From Longimicrobiaceae bacterium (lineage in GTDB: Bacteria; Gemmatimonadota; Gemmatimonadetes; Longimicrobiales; Longimicrobiaceae), in contig JASLAX010000051.1 of assembly GCA_030146875.1 (NCBI GenBank), positions 1 to 21,301 on the forward strand: a DNA stretch of 21,301 nt. Reading direction: 5' to 3'. Each line of letters opens with the position of its first letter. Within the stretch, counting starts at the first letter, position 1. Below, in pieces: positions 13,441 to 20,977 of the stretch. The position numbers and the translations under genes are program-made. The notes beneath the pieces were generated by a model. That model searched no databases. It was not told where the DNA came from and worked only from the letters and a program-made list of their open reading frames with translations.

Positions 13441-14664
13441 ATGATCGATATCGCCCGGGACCCGCGGACCACGCCGGTCATCGTGAGCGCGGTCCGCACC
13501 CCCATCGGCAAGTTCCTGGGAGCGCTCTCGCCGCTCTCCGCCCCCGACCTGGGCGCCGCTGCCATCCGCGAGGCCGTCTCCCGCTCGGGGATCGACCCGG
13601 CGGACGTGGCCGAGCTGATCATGGGCAACGTGGTGCAGGGCGGCGTGGGCCAGGCCCCCGCGCGGCAGGCGGGGATCAAGTCCGGCCTTCCCTCCACCGT
13701 CTCGGCGCTGACCATCAACAAGGTGTGCGGGTCGGGGCTCAAGGCGGTGATGCTCGCCGCGCAGTCGGTGCGCGCGGGCGACAGCCAGGTGGTGATCGCC
13801 GGCGGGCAGGAGTCGATGTCGAACGCCCCGTTCTACGTGTACGGCATGCGCGACGGGGTGAAGTACGGCGACCAGACGATGGTGGACGGGCTGATCCGCG
13901 ACGGGCTGTGGTGCTCGTTCTGCGAGGTCCACATGGGCGGGCACGCGGAGTACACGGCCAAGAAGGCCGGCATCACCCGCGACATGGCCGACGAGTTCTC
14001 CGCCGCCTCGCACCGCAAGGCGATCGCCGCGGCGCGGGCCGGGAAGTTCAAGGAGGAGATCGTCCCGGTGGAGGTCCCCGGCCGCAAGGGCAGCGTGACG
14101 GTGGACGCCGACGAGGGCCCCCGCGCCGACACCACGACGGAGACGCTCGGCAAGCTGCGCCCCGCCTTCACGCAGCACGCCCCCAAGGACGTGACGGAGC
14201 CGGTGGTGACGGCGGGCAACGCGTCGTCGATGAACGACGGGGCGTCGGCGGTGGTCGTGGTGTCGGAGGAGTACGCGCGGGCGCACGGGCTGACGATCCT
14301 GGCCCGCATCGCCGCCTACTCCACCGGCGCGGTGGAGCCCAACGAGCTCTTCTTCGCCCCCATCGAGGCGGTGAAGAAGCTGATGAAGAAGCAGGGCAGC
14401 AACATCCAGGACTACGACCTGATCGAGGCCAACGAGGCGTTCGCCGTGCAGGCGCTGGCGGACGGCGCCGGGCTGGGCTGGGACTGGGACCGGGTGAACG
14501 TGAACGGCGGCGCCGTGGCGCTGGGCCACCCGATCGGCGCGTCGGGCGCGCGGGTGCTCACCACGCTGCTGCACGCCATGAAGGACCGCGACGCCTCCAC
14601 CGGCCTGGCGACGCTCTGCCTGGGCGGCGGCGACGCCGTGGCGCTCTCGGTCGAGCGCGTCTGA
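13441..14664 (+). CDS. Acetyl-CoA acetyltransferase (thiolase)
   Basis: A 407-residue thiolase with the three active-site parts: Cys96 in NKVCGSGLKAV (acyl-enzyme), His363 in GHPIGASGAR and Cys393 in CLGGGDAVAL. It condenses two acetyl-CoA to acetoacetyl-CoA or runs in reverse in degradation. The first 9 residues are a short extension before PVIVSAVRTPIGKF. GGGAAAGG (13426-13433) gives a good ribosome binding site 7 bases from the ATG. The 49-base gap from the MBL gene shows no terminator. With hbd and an acyl-CoA dehydrogenase downstream it fits short-chain acyl-CoA turnover. AtoB- and PhaA-type roles cannot be told apart from sequence. Confidence 0.95.
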   Translation: MIDIARDPRTTPVIVSAVRTPIGKFLGALSPLSAPDLGAAAIREAVSRSGIDPADVAELIMGNVVQGGVGQAPARQAGIKSGLPSTVSALTINKVCGSGLKAVMLAAQSVRAGDSQVVIAGGQESMSNAPFYVYGMRDGVKYGDQTMVDGLIRDGLWCSFCEVHMGGHAEYTAKKAGITRDMADEFSAASHRKAIAAARAGKFKEEIVPVEVPGRKGSVTVDADEGPRADTTTETLGKLRPAFTQHAPKDVTEPVVTAGNASSMNDGASAVVVVSEEYARAHGLTILARIAAYSTGAVEPNELFFAPIEAVKKLMKKQGSNIQDYDLIEANEAFAVQALADGAGLGWDWDRVNVNGGAVALGHPIGASGARVLTTLLHAMKDRDASTGLATLCLGGGDAVALSVERV

Positions 14665-14705
14665 GCGACGCGGCCGCCGGCCCGGCCGGGGCTTCCCGGG
14701 CAGGG

Positions 14706-15596
14706 GTGCTCCACGGCCCGGGCGGGCTCCGCGCCGGGTGGCGGATCCTGCTCTTCATCGGCGTGGCCGTGAGCCTGGCCGTGGTGGGGATGGTGCTGGC
14801 GGCCGCGCTGGGGCTGGCGCAGGCGGCGTGGATGATCAACCTCGTGGCGACGCTCGCCGCCGTGGGAGGCGGGGTGGTGATGCTGCGGATGGTGGACGAC
14901 CGGCCCGCGGCGGCGCTGGGGCTGGGGGTGGGACCGCACGCGCTGCGGGAGACGGGGCTGGGGCTGGCGGTCGGCGCCGGCTCGCTGCTCCTGGTCGTGG
15001 GCCTGGTCGTCCTGGCCGGCGGCTACGCCTGGGTGCCGGACGGCGGCACGGGGGCGGAGTACGCCGTGGTGCTGGCGAGCGGGCTGCTCTCGTTCACGGT
15101 GGCGGCGGCGGTGGAGGAGGTGGTCTTCCGCGGGTACGCCTTCCAGGCGCTGGTGCAGGGGATCGGACCGTGGCCCACGCTGCTGCTCACCAGCGTCCTC
15201 TTCGCGGGGGCGCACGGGGCGAACCCGAACCTGAGCGTCTTCGCCTTCGCCAACCTGTTCGCGGCGGGGATCATGCTGGGGGTGGCGTACCTGCGGACGC
15301 GGTCGCTCTGGTTCGTGACCGCCATGCACCTGGCCTGGAACTGGGTGATGTCGAGCGTGCTGGACCTGCCCGTGAGCGGGATCGCCAACGACACGCCCCT
15401 CTACTCCTCGGTGGAGACGGGGGCGGACTGGTGGACCGGGGGCGCGTTCGGCCCCGAGGGCGGCGCCGCGGCCACGCTGGCGATGCTGCTGGTGACGGCA
15501 TGGATGCTCCGCTCGCGCCGGCTGGACGAGGCGCCCGAGATCCGCGCCGCCCGCCCGCTGGTGGACGACCGCCTGGGACCGGCGTGGCCGCGGTGA
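14706..15596 (+). CDS. CPBP-family intramembrane metalloprotease
   Basis: A polytopic membrane protein of the CPBP (CAAX protease/bacteriocin-processing, Rce1-like) family, 296 residues from a GTG at 14706. Hydrophobic segments lie at about 12-35, 42-62, 84-106, 119-135, 156-169, 177-196 and near 270-285. Active-site motifs are EEVVFR (137-142), the FAGAH His170, and HLAWN (His208, Asn212). Members cut prenylated or small membrane peptides, but bacterial substrates are mostly unknown. The start is uncertain: the frame is open back to the thiolase stop, where a CTGA overlap at 14661 would give 311 residues. The next gene overlaps its stop. Confidence 0.87.
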   Translation: MLHGPGGLRAGWRILLFIGVAVSLAVVGMVLAAALGLAQAAWMINLVATLAAVGGGVVMLRMVDDRPAAALGLGVGPHALRETGLGLAVGAGSLLLVVGLVVLAGGYAWVPDGGTGAEYAVVLASGLLSFTVAAAVEEVVFRGYAFQALVQGIGPWPTLLLTSVLFAGAHGANPNLSVFAFANLFAAGIMLGVAYLRTRSLWFVTAMHLAWNWVMSSVLDLPVSGIANDTPLYSSVETGADWWTGGAFGPEGGAAATLAMLLVTAWMLRSRRLDEAPEIRAARPLVDDRLGPAWPR

Positions 15597-15958
15597 GCGG
15601 CGCGCTCCGCTTCTGGGGCTCGGCCGCGCTGGCGGCGGCGGTGCTGGCCGCGCTGGCGCTGCTGGTGCCGCTGCACCCCGCGCTGAGCGCCGCCACGCCG
15701 GAGCACCGCGAGCGCGCCTGGCTGCTGACGGTGTTCTGCTCCGGGGTGATGCTCCTCCTCTTCGGCGCCACGGCGCGCCTGGGGGGGCTGCGCGGCATCT
15801 CCGCGCAGGACGTGGTGGAGGCGGGGAGCGTGCGCGAGGCGATGGAGCGCAGGAAGAAGGGAGCGCGCGGGCTCCTGGCCCTGGCCGACCGCTGGGTGAT
15901 GGCGGCGGGGGCGTGGATGATCGCGATCTACCTGGCGGCGTACCTGGCGCTGAACTGA
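15593..15958 (+). CDS. Small three-helix membrane protein
   Basis: A 121-residue protein with hydrophobic helices at about 6-28, 44-62 and 98-119. A basic, hydrophilic loop (ERRKKGARG, near 84-92) separates the second and third helices. No family is recognised. The GTG start at 15593 overlaps the CPBP protease stop by 4 bases (GTGA), so the two are translated together and may act together; a small membrane partner or substrate of the protease is one possibility (inference). hbd begins 15 bases after its stop. Confidence 0.75.
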   Translation: MSGALRFWGSAALAAAVLAALALLVPLHPALSAATPEHRERAWLLTVFCSGVMLLLFGATARLGGLRGISAQDVVEAGSVREAMERRKKGARGLLALADRWVMAAGAWMIAIYLAAYLALN

Positions 15959-15973
15959 AACGGGAGCGGGGGA

Positions 15974-16831
15974 ATGGCCGAGATCCGGAAGGTGGCGGTG
16001 GTGGGCGCGGGGACGATGGGGAACGGGATCGTCCACGTCTTCGCGCAGAACGGCTACGACGTGACCATGGTGGACGTCTCGCCCGAGGCGCTGGAGCGCG
16101 CGCGGGGCACCATCTCGGGGAACATGGACCGGCAGGTGAAGAAGGGCGGGCTCACCGAGGACGCCAAGGCCGAGGCGCTGGGCCGCATCGCCACGGCCAC
16201 GGCGCTGGACGCCGTCGCGGGCGCCGACCTGGTGGTGGAGGCCGCCACGGAGAACCGCGACCTGAAGATGCGCATCTTCCGCGAGCTGGACGCGCACGCG
16301 CCGCCGCACGCCATCCTGGCCAGCAACACCTCGTCCATCTCCATTACCGAGATCGCGGCGGAGACGGGGCGCCCCGACCGGGTGATCGGGATGCACTTCA
16401 TGAACCCCGTGCCGGTGATGAAGCTCGTGGAGATCATCCGCGGGCTGGCGACGTCGGACGAGACCACGGCCACCACGGTCGCGGTGTCGGAGGGGCTGGG
16501 GAAGACGGTGGCCGCGGCGCAGGACTACCCGGGCTTCGTCTCCAACCGCATCCTGATGCCCATGATCAACGAGGCCGTCTTCTGCCTGATGGAGGGCGTG
16601 GCGGACCGCGAGGCCATCGACACGGTGATGAAGCTGGGGATGAACCACCCCATGGGCCCCCTGGCGCTGGCCGACCTGATCGGGCTGGACACCTGCCTGG
16701 CGATCATGCAGGTGCTGCACGACGGCCTGGGCGACGACAAGTACCGCCCCTGCCCGCTGCTGCGGAAGTACGTGGCCGCGGGGAAGCTCGGGCGGAAGAC
16801 GGGCGAGGGGTTCTACTCCTACGCCGCGTAG
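15974..16831 (+). CDS. hbd: 3-hydroxybutyryl-CoA dehydrogenase
   Basis: A 285-residue NAD(P)-dependent dehydrogenase that interconverts acetoacetyl-CoA and 3-hydroxybutyryl-CoA. The Rossmann motif GAGTMGNG is at 11-18. Catalytic residues line up as Ser117 (SNTSS), His141 (GMHFMNPVP), Glu153 (KLVE) and Asn191 (FVSNR). The C-terminal domain has NHPMGPLALADLIGLD and ends GEGFYSYAA, as in bacterial Hbd. A purine-rich GGGAGCGGGGG precedes the ATG. It sits in the run after the thiolase, whose product is its substrate, with two membrane-protein genes between them. Confidence 0.95.
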   Translation: MAEIRKVAVVGAGTMGNGIVHVFAQNGYDVTMVDVSPEALERARGTISGNMDRQVKKGGLTEDAKAEALGRIATATALDAVAGADLVVEAATENRDLKMRIFRELDAHAPPHAILASNTSSISITEIAAETGRPDRVIGMHFMNPVPVMKLVEIIRGLATSDETTATTVAVSEGLGKTVAAAQDYPGFVSNRILMPMINEAVFCLMEGVADREAIDTVMKLGMNHPMGPLALADLIGLDTCLAIMQVLHDGLGDDKYRPCPLLRKYVAAGKLGRKTGEGFYSYAA

Positions 16832-16842
16832 ACCCGCGAGAC

Positions 16843-16880
16843 CCGCCCCGGAGGCGACCCGCCGCCGGGGCGGCCATTTT
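16843..16880 (+). terminator. Hairpin with T-tract between hbd and the acyl-CoA dehydrogenase gene
   Basis: CCGCCCCGG (16843-16851) pairs with 16865-16873 around a 13-base loop, followed by CCATTTTG. It may end or reduce transcription after hbd; the downstream gene has its own ribosome binding site at 16884-16889. Confidence 0.5.
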
Positions 16881-16897
16881 GCTCGGAGGCCGGCCGA

Positions 16898-18037
16898 ATG
16901 ACGGAGGAACAGCAGCAGATCCGCGACCTGGCCCGCGAGTTCGCCGAGGGCGAGCTGCGGCCCCACGCCGAGGAGTGGGACCGCGAGGCGAAGTTCCCGC
17001 GCGAGGTGATCGCCAAGCTGGGGGAGCTGGGCTTCCTGGGGATGCTGGTGCCCGAGGAGTACGACGGGCTGGGGCTGGACACCCTCTCGTACCTGCTGGC
17101 GCTGGAGGAGATCGCCCGGGGCGACGCCTCGGTGGCGGTGGCGATGAGCGTCCACAACTCGCTCCCCACCCAGATGATCCTGGCGCAGGGCACGCCGGAG
17201 CAGCGCGAGCGCTGGCTGAAGCCCATGGCCCGCGGCGAGATGCTGGGCGCCTTCTCGTTCAGCGAGCCCGACGCCGGCTCCGACGCGGCCTCCATGGCGG
17301 CGCAGGCGGTGCGGACGGAGGGCGGGTGGATCCTGAACGGCGCCAAGGCGTGGGTGACCAACGGCGGCTTCGGCGACGTGGTGGTGGCCATGGCGCGCAC
17401 CGACACGCCGGGGGAGCGGCGCGGCTCCAAGGGGATCGGCGCCTTCATCGTCCCCACCGGCACCGAGGGGTACGCCGTGGGGAAGAAGGAGGACAAGATG
17501 GGGCAGCGCGCGTCCGAGACGGTGGGGATCACCTTCACGGACATGTTCGTTCCCGACGACCAGGTCCTGGGCGACCCCTCGATGGGGTTCGTGTACGCGC
17601 TGCAGGGGCTGGACAACGGCCGCATGGGGATCGCCGCCCTGGCGATCGGCCTGGCCCGGGCGGCGCTGGAGCACTCCCTGGCCTACGCGGACGAGCGGAA
17701 GCAGTTCGGCCGCGCGATCCGCGACTTCCAGGGCATGCAGTTCAAGCTGGCCGACATGGCGACCCGGGTGGAGGCGTCACGCGCCCTCCTGTTCCGGGCG
17801 GCGGCCGCGAAGGACGCCGGCGAGCCGGTGACGCGCCTGGCCTCCATGGCCAAGCTGTTCGCCACGGAGTCGGCGATGTGGGTCACCACGCAGGCGGTGC
17901 AGGTGTTCGGGGGCTACGGGTACGTGAAGGAGTACCCGGTGGAGCGGCTGTTCCGCGACGCCAAGGTCACCGAGATCTACGAGGGGACGAGCGAGATCCA
18001 GCGGACGGTGATCGCCCGCGAGCTCTACCGACGCTAG
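16898..18037 (+). CDS. Acyl-CoA dehydrogenase (short/branched-chain type)
   Basis: A 379-residue FAD enzyme that oxidises acyl-CoA to 2-enoyl-CoA and passes electrons to ETF. Family blocks are FSFSEPDAGSDA (near 125), the flavin-binding WVTNGG, RKQFGRAIRDFQ (268-279), QVFGGYGYVKEYPVER near the end, and the catalytic base Glu362 in IYEGTSEIQR. This Glu position is that of short-, medium- and branched short-chain enzymes, not isovaleryl-CoA or long-chain ones. CGGAGG sits 8 bases before the ATG. Next to leucine dehydrogenase, a role on branched-chain acyl-CoAs is reasonable but not proven. Confidence 0.95.
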   Translation: MTEEQQQIRDLAREFAEGELRPHAEEWDREAKFPREVIAKLGELGFLGMLVPEEYDGLGLDTLSYLLALEEIARGDASVAVAMSVHNSLPTQMILAQGTPEQRERWLKPMARGEMLGAFSFSEPDAGSDAASMAAQAVRTEGGWILNGAKAWVTNGGFGDVVVAMARTDTPGERRGSKGIGAFIVPTGTEGYAVGKKEDKMGQRASETVGITFTDMFVPDDQVLGDPSMGFVYALQGLDNGRMGIAALAIGLARAALEHSLAYADERKQFGRAIRDFQGMQFKLADMATRVEASRALLFRAAAAKDAGEPVTRLASMAKLFATESAMWVTTQAVQVFGGYGYVKEYPVERLFRDAKVTEIYEGTSEIQRTVIARELYRR

Positions 18038-18067
18038 CAGTTCCGCGGGGGCAGCCCCGCTTCCCGG

Positions 18068-18090
18068 CCGCGCGGAAGGTTTCCGCGCGG
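18068..18090 (+). terminator. Terminator-like hairpin after the acyl-CoA dehydrogenase gene
   Basis: CCGCGCGGAA (18068-18077) and TTCCGCGCGG (18081-18090) form a perfect 10-bp stem with a 3-base loop. It lacks a T-tract. It lies 31 bases past the stop at 18037. A weak -10-like TACCTA (18131-18136) before the next gene is too poor to call a promoter. Confidence 0.5.
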
Positions 18091-18149
18091 TCCCCGGCCC
18101 GGCGAGGCTTCGCCGTTCCGATCCGTGCACTACCTACCGAAGAACCGGC

Positions 18150-19205
18150 ATGGAACTCTTCTCGCTGATCGGTGAGCACGACCACGAGCAGGTCGTCTTC
18201 TGCCACGAGCCGTCCTGCGGCTACAAGGGGATCATCGCGATCCACAACACCGTGCTGGGCCCGGCGCTCGGGGGTACGCGCTTCTGGAACTACGCGAACG
18301 ACTCCGAGGCGTTCATCGACGCGCTTCGCCTCTCCAGGGGCATGACGTACAAGGCGGCGGTGGCCGGCCTGAACCTGGGCGGCGGCAAGTCCGTCATCAT
18401 CGGCGACCCGCGGACGGCGCGGCGCGAGGAGATCTTCCGCGCGCACGGCCGCTTCGTGGAGACGCTGAAGGGCCGCTACATCACCGCCGAGGACGTGGGG
18501 ACCTCGGTGGACGACATGGAGTTCGTGGCCATGGAGACGGAGAACGTCACCGGCCGCCAGCAGACCTCCGGCGACCCGTCGCCGGTCACGGCCTATGGCG
18601 TGTACCGCGGCATCAAGGCGGCGGCCAAGCACAAGTTCGGCTCCGACGACCTGAACGGCCGCACCGTCGCCGTCCAGGGCGTGGGCCACGTGGGCTACTA
18701 CCTCTGCCAGGACCTGGCGGCCGAGGGCGCCAAGCTGATCGTGACCGACATCGACCGCGACCGGGTGGACGCGGCCGTGCGCGAGTTCGCCGCGCAGGCG
18801 GTGGCCCCCGACGCCATCTACGGCGTGGAGTGCGACATCTACGCCCCCAGCGCCCTGGGCGCCACGATCAACGACGAGACCATCCCGCAGCTGAAGGCGC
18901 AGGTGGTGGCCGGCGCCGCGAACAACGTGCTGGCCGAGGAGCGCCACGGCGACGCCCTGCACGAGAAGGGCATCCTGTACGCGCCCGACTACGTGATCAA
19001 CGCCGGGGGCCTGATCAACGTCTACGGCGAGCTGCACGGGTGGACGGCGGAGCGGGCCATGCGCAAGGCGGGCGACATCTACCGGACGCTGGACGCGATC
19101 TTCGAGCTGTCGGCGGCCGAGGGCCTGGCCACCTACCGCGCCGCGGACCGCATCGCCGAGCAGCGCATCGCCTCGGTGGGCCAGATCCAGCGCACCTGGG
19201 TCTAG
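18150..19205 (+). CDS. ldh: Leucine dehydrogenase (Glu/Leu/Phe/Val dehydrogenase family)
   Basis: A 351-residue NAD+-dependent enzyme that deaminates leucine, valine and isoleucine to 2-oxo acids plus ammonia. The N-terminus (MELFSLIGEHDHEQVVFCHE) and LGPALGGTRFWNY (36-48) resemble Bacillus leucine dehydrogenase. Lys68 (MTYKAAVAG) and the catalytic Lys80 (GLNLGGGKSVIIGDP) are present, as is Asp115 (TAEDVGTS). The NAD site is GVGHVG (177-182), followed by Asp at the strand end. Phenylalanine dehydrogenase is close in sequence and cannot be fully excluded. It closes the catabolic group, and two strong hairpins follow its stop. Confidence 0.94.
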   Translation: MELFSLIGEHDHEQVVFCHEPSCGYKGIIAIHNTVLGPALGGTRFWNYANDSEAFIDALRLSRGMTYKAAVAGLNLGGGKSVIIGDPRTARREEIFRAHGRFVETLKGRYITAEDVGTSVDDMEFVAMETENVTGRQQTSGDPSPVTAYGVYRGIKAAAKHKFGSDDLNGRTVAVQGVGHVGYYLCQDLAAEGAKLIVTDIDRDRVDAAVREFAAQAVAPDAIYGVECDIYAPSALGATINDETIPQLKAQVVAGAANNVLAEERHGDALHEKGILYAPDYVINAGGLINVYGELHGWTAERAMRKAGDIYRTLDAIFELSAAEGLATYRAADRIAEQRIASVGQIQRTWV

Positions 19206-19232
19206 CCCTCGCCGGAGGTCGAGCGGGTGATC

Positions 19233-19270
19233 GAGAGCGGCCCTCCGGCAGATGCCGGGGGGCCGCTCTC
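19233..19270 (+). terminator. Long terminator hairpin after leucine dehydrogenase
   Basis: Bases 19233-19243 pair with 19260-19270 (11 bp), continued by a wobble pair and CCGGC/GCCGG inside, giving about 17 bp around a 4-base AGAT loop. It starts 28 bases after the stop. Confidence 0.75.
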
Positions 19271-19328
19271 CTTCGCGGGTGCGTCGAGGAACGCAGGTCC
19301 TCCCGGTCGCCGTCGGGGGGGGAAACGA

Positions 19329-19356
19329 GAAGGGGGAGCCCGTGGGCTCCCCCTTC
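19329..19356. terminator. Bidirectional terminator between convergent genes
   Basis: GAAGGGGGAGCC (19329-19340) and its exact complement (19345-19356) form a 12-bp stem with a 4-base loop. It lies between leucine dehydrogenase (+) and the small minus-strand gene ending at 19377, so it can serve both. Confidence 0.7.
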
Positions 19357-19376
19357 GTCGTCGCGCCCGGCGCGTG

Positions 19377-19595
19377 CTACACGCGGCTGGGGGCGAGCGT
19401 GGGGCGGCGGCGGTGCAGCCAGGCCATGCCGACCAGGCCGGCGGTGGCGAGCGCGGCGCCCACCGCGGCGGTGGTGGACCCGGAAGCAGCCAGGCCGTCC
19501 GCGAAGGTCGTGAGGCCCAGGGCGACGACCCCCGCGTCGACGATCAGGGCGACGGTGCGACGGTCCTCGGGGGCGGTGTGGATCTCTTCCAACAT
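19377..19595 (-). CDS. Small membrane protein of unknown function (72 aa)
   Basis: A 72-residue protein. After a hydrophilic start (MLEEIHTAPEDRRT) come two hydrophobic stretches, about 15-36 and 42-60, joined by a short Gly/Ser turn, then a basic end (HRRRP). This is a two-helix hairpin with both ends probably cytoplasmic. The start is well supported by GAGAGAGGA 4 bases upstream on the minus strand. No family is recognised. It stands alone, converging on leucine dehydrogenase across a shared terminator. The 107 bases between this gene and the next minus-strand gene show nothing clear. Confidence 0.7.
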   Translation of the reverse strand: MLEEIHTAPEDRRTVALIVDAGVVALGLTTFADGLAASGSTTAAVGAALATAGLVGMAWLHRRRPTLAPSRV

Positions 19596-19702
19596 GGGGT
19601 CCTCTCTCTATGTGCAGGTCGTTCGGTCTGGCTCAGGGGGGCGGAGACCCGCTCCACCCGAGAGACCGTACGCGGGACCCCCCTCGCCGGTTTCACCCGC
19701 CG

Positions 19703-19981
19703 TCACCGCCCGTGGCGGAAGTTGACCAGCAGGATCTCCTCCGCCCCGTCCGCCCGCACCTCCTCGCAGCGCGAGTAGCCGTCGTCCAGCCAGGGGCTCA
19801 CGCCCTCCAGCGCCCCGTTCTCCTCCCCCGCCCCCTGGTGCGCCAGCCAGCGGGCGGCCTCCTCGTCGGGCGCGCGCACCAGGAACCCGAAGGCCCGGTC
19901 GTAGTGGGGGTGCCAGGGGTCCCGCCCCTCCTCGCACCACCAGAGCGAGTCGTGGCGGGGGGTCAGCTTCCACAGCCGCAT
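19703..19981 (-). CDS. Conserved-looking hypothetical protein rich in Trp and acidic residues (92 aa)
   Basis: A 92-residue soluble protein beginning MRLWKLTPRHDSLWWCEEG and containing DPWHPHYDRAFGFLVRAPDEEAARWLA, then SPWLDDGYSRCEEV and ILLVNFRHG. The pattern looks like a small alpha/beta domain in which an Asp/Trp-rich segment precedes a helix. I have the impression of similar short hypothetical proteins in environmental bacteria, but I cannot name a family. The ATG at 19981 is preferred to one at 20047 because GGAGA lies 7 bases before it and the upstream part is Arg/Pro-rich. No signal peptide or membrane segment. Confidence 0.75.
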   Translation of the reverse strand: MRLWKLTPRHDSLWWCEEGRDPWHPHYDRAFGFLVRAPDEEAARWLAHQGAGEENGALEGVSPWLDDGYSRCEEVRADGAEEILLVNFRHGR

Positions 19982-20237
19982 CGGCGTCTCCTGCGCGCGG
20001 ACGAACGCGGGACGCCGGCCGGCGCCCCCGGGCGCGCAACCTAGCACGCGGGGCGCCGCGGCGGGAGTCCGCGCTCCACCTCTCCGGCCGACGCGGCTCG
20101 CCCTCTCCCACGCAGCCGGCCGGACGTGCTCCGGGAAGCGCTCGATCGACGGCGACGCGACACCCGCCGCGTACTGCCCCGGGTCGCGTGTCCGCGGCGG
20201 ACTTCACGCGCGGCAGGCCACGAGGTGAGAAACGCGC

Positions 20238-20272
20238 GGAGTTCGACGGAGAGTTCACGGAGTTCACGGAGT
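20238..20272 (+). repeat. Short direct repeats of GGAGTTCACGGAG type
   Basis: The unit GAGTTCACGGA occurs at 20251-20261 and again, overlapping, from 20260, preceded by a diverged GGAGTTCGACGGA at 20238. The surrounding gap (20048-20449) contains no convincing gene; apart from this repeat and the promoter at 20377 I see nothing in it. Confidence 0.6.
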
Positions 20273-20376
20273 ACCACGCCCGTTCCCTCCCGCGACTCCG
20301 TATCCGGAACCGTCGCCGCAGCCGCGCACCGCCAAGCTGCGTCCTCGGCCGGGGCGGAGACGGCCCGGCACCCCGG

Positions 20377-20406
20377 TTGGCGCGCGGGGTACCGGGGCGG
20401 TACTCT
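20377..20406 (+). promoter_or_regulatory. Probable promoter of the lipoprotein gene
   Basis: TTGGCG (20377-20382) and TACTCT (20401-20406) are 18 bases apart. The expected leader to the ATG at 20450 is about 37 bases. Confidence 0.45.
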
Positions 20407-20449
20407 TCGTGGATCCACGACGACGTTCCCCGCGCCCCGCGTTCGACCG

Positions 20450-20977
20450 ATGATGCGTGTCCGTCCCCTGCTCGCCGTGCTCCTCGCGCTGACCGCCGGC
20501 TGCACGATCGAGCGGCCCACCGAGGCCGACTACCTGGCCGTGCTCCCCAAGGTGCTGGCCTTCTCCGAGGCCGACGCCCGCGCCAACGCCCCCGGCAGGC
20601 GCGCCGAGGGCCCGCTGCACGTGGACCTGAAGTCGTTCGTGGGCGGCGCCAGGCTGGTGACGAAGACGGACGTGAAGCCGGAGGCGGTGCGGCAGGCGCT
20701 GGGCCGCCCGGCGGTGATCTCGGTGCACGCCGACTCCACCCTGCTCTGCGACCAGGGCGACATGGTGGGGGGATGCTGGGTGCGCGAGTACGGGGTGTAC
20801 GTGCACCTGAACCTGATGCGCTGGGCGCCGGGCGAGCTGACGGCCTTCGTCGCCAGCACCACCACCGACCGCCGCGAGTTCCCCACCCGCATCTGCGACC
20901 GCGTGTGGAAGGTGCGCTACGAGCGCGTGGGAACCGAGTGGAAGGAGATGGAGCGCGAGCTCCGCAAGGGCTGCTGA
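20450..20977 (+). CDS. Putative lipoprotein of unknown function
   Basis: A 175-residue protein with a lipoprotein signal: MMRVRPLLAVLLAL then lipobox LTAGC with Cys18 as the lipidation site, so it should be exported and membrane-anchored. The mature part has two Cys pairs in view (LLCDQGDMVGGCW and a C-terminal Cys), a strand-rich middle, and KVRYERVGTEWKEMERELRKGC at the end. No family is recognised. Two ATG codons are adjacent (20450 and 20453); either could be used. Its last 61 bases overlap the 3' end of the opposing gene. Confidence 0.75.
   Translation: MMRVRPLLAVLLALTAGCTIERPTEADYLAVLPKVLAFSEADARANAPGRRAEGPLHVDLKSFVGGARLVTKTDVKPEAVRQALGRPAVISVHADSTLLCDQGDMVGGCWVREYGVYVHLNLMRWAPGELTAFVASTTTDRREFPTRICDRVWKVRYERVGTEWKEMERELRKGC

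Noticed and set aside
10848..13742. A 964-codon minus-strand open frame
   Set aside because: It lies opposite arcA, the exonuclease, the MBL hydrolase and the thiolase, which have clear active-site motifs. Long antisense frames are expected at this GC content, and its peptide is low-complexity Arg/Ala/Pro.
15401..17674. A 757-codon minus-strand open frame
   Set aside because: Shadow of hbd and the acyl-CoA dehydrogenase gene; His/Arg-rich peptide without any recognisable domain.
20126..20449. N-terminal extension of the lipoprotein
   Set aside because: A signal peptide and lipobox begin at 20450; the upstream part crosses the direct repeats and promoter and would bury the signal.
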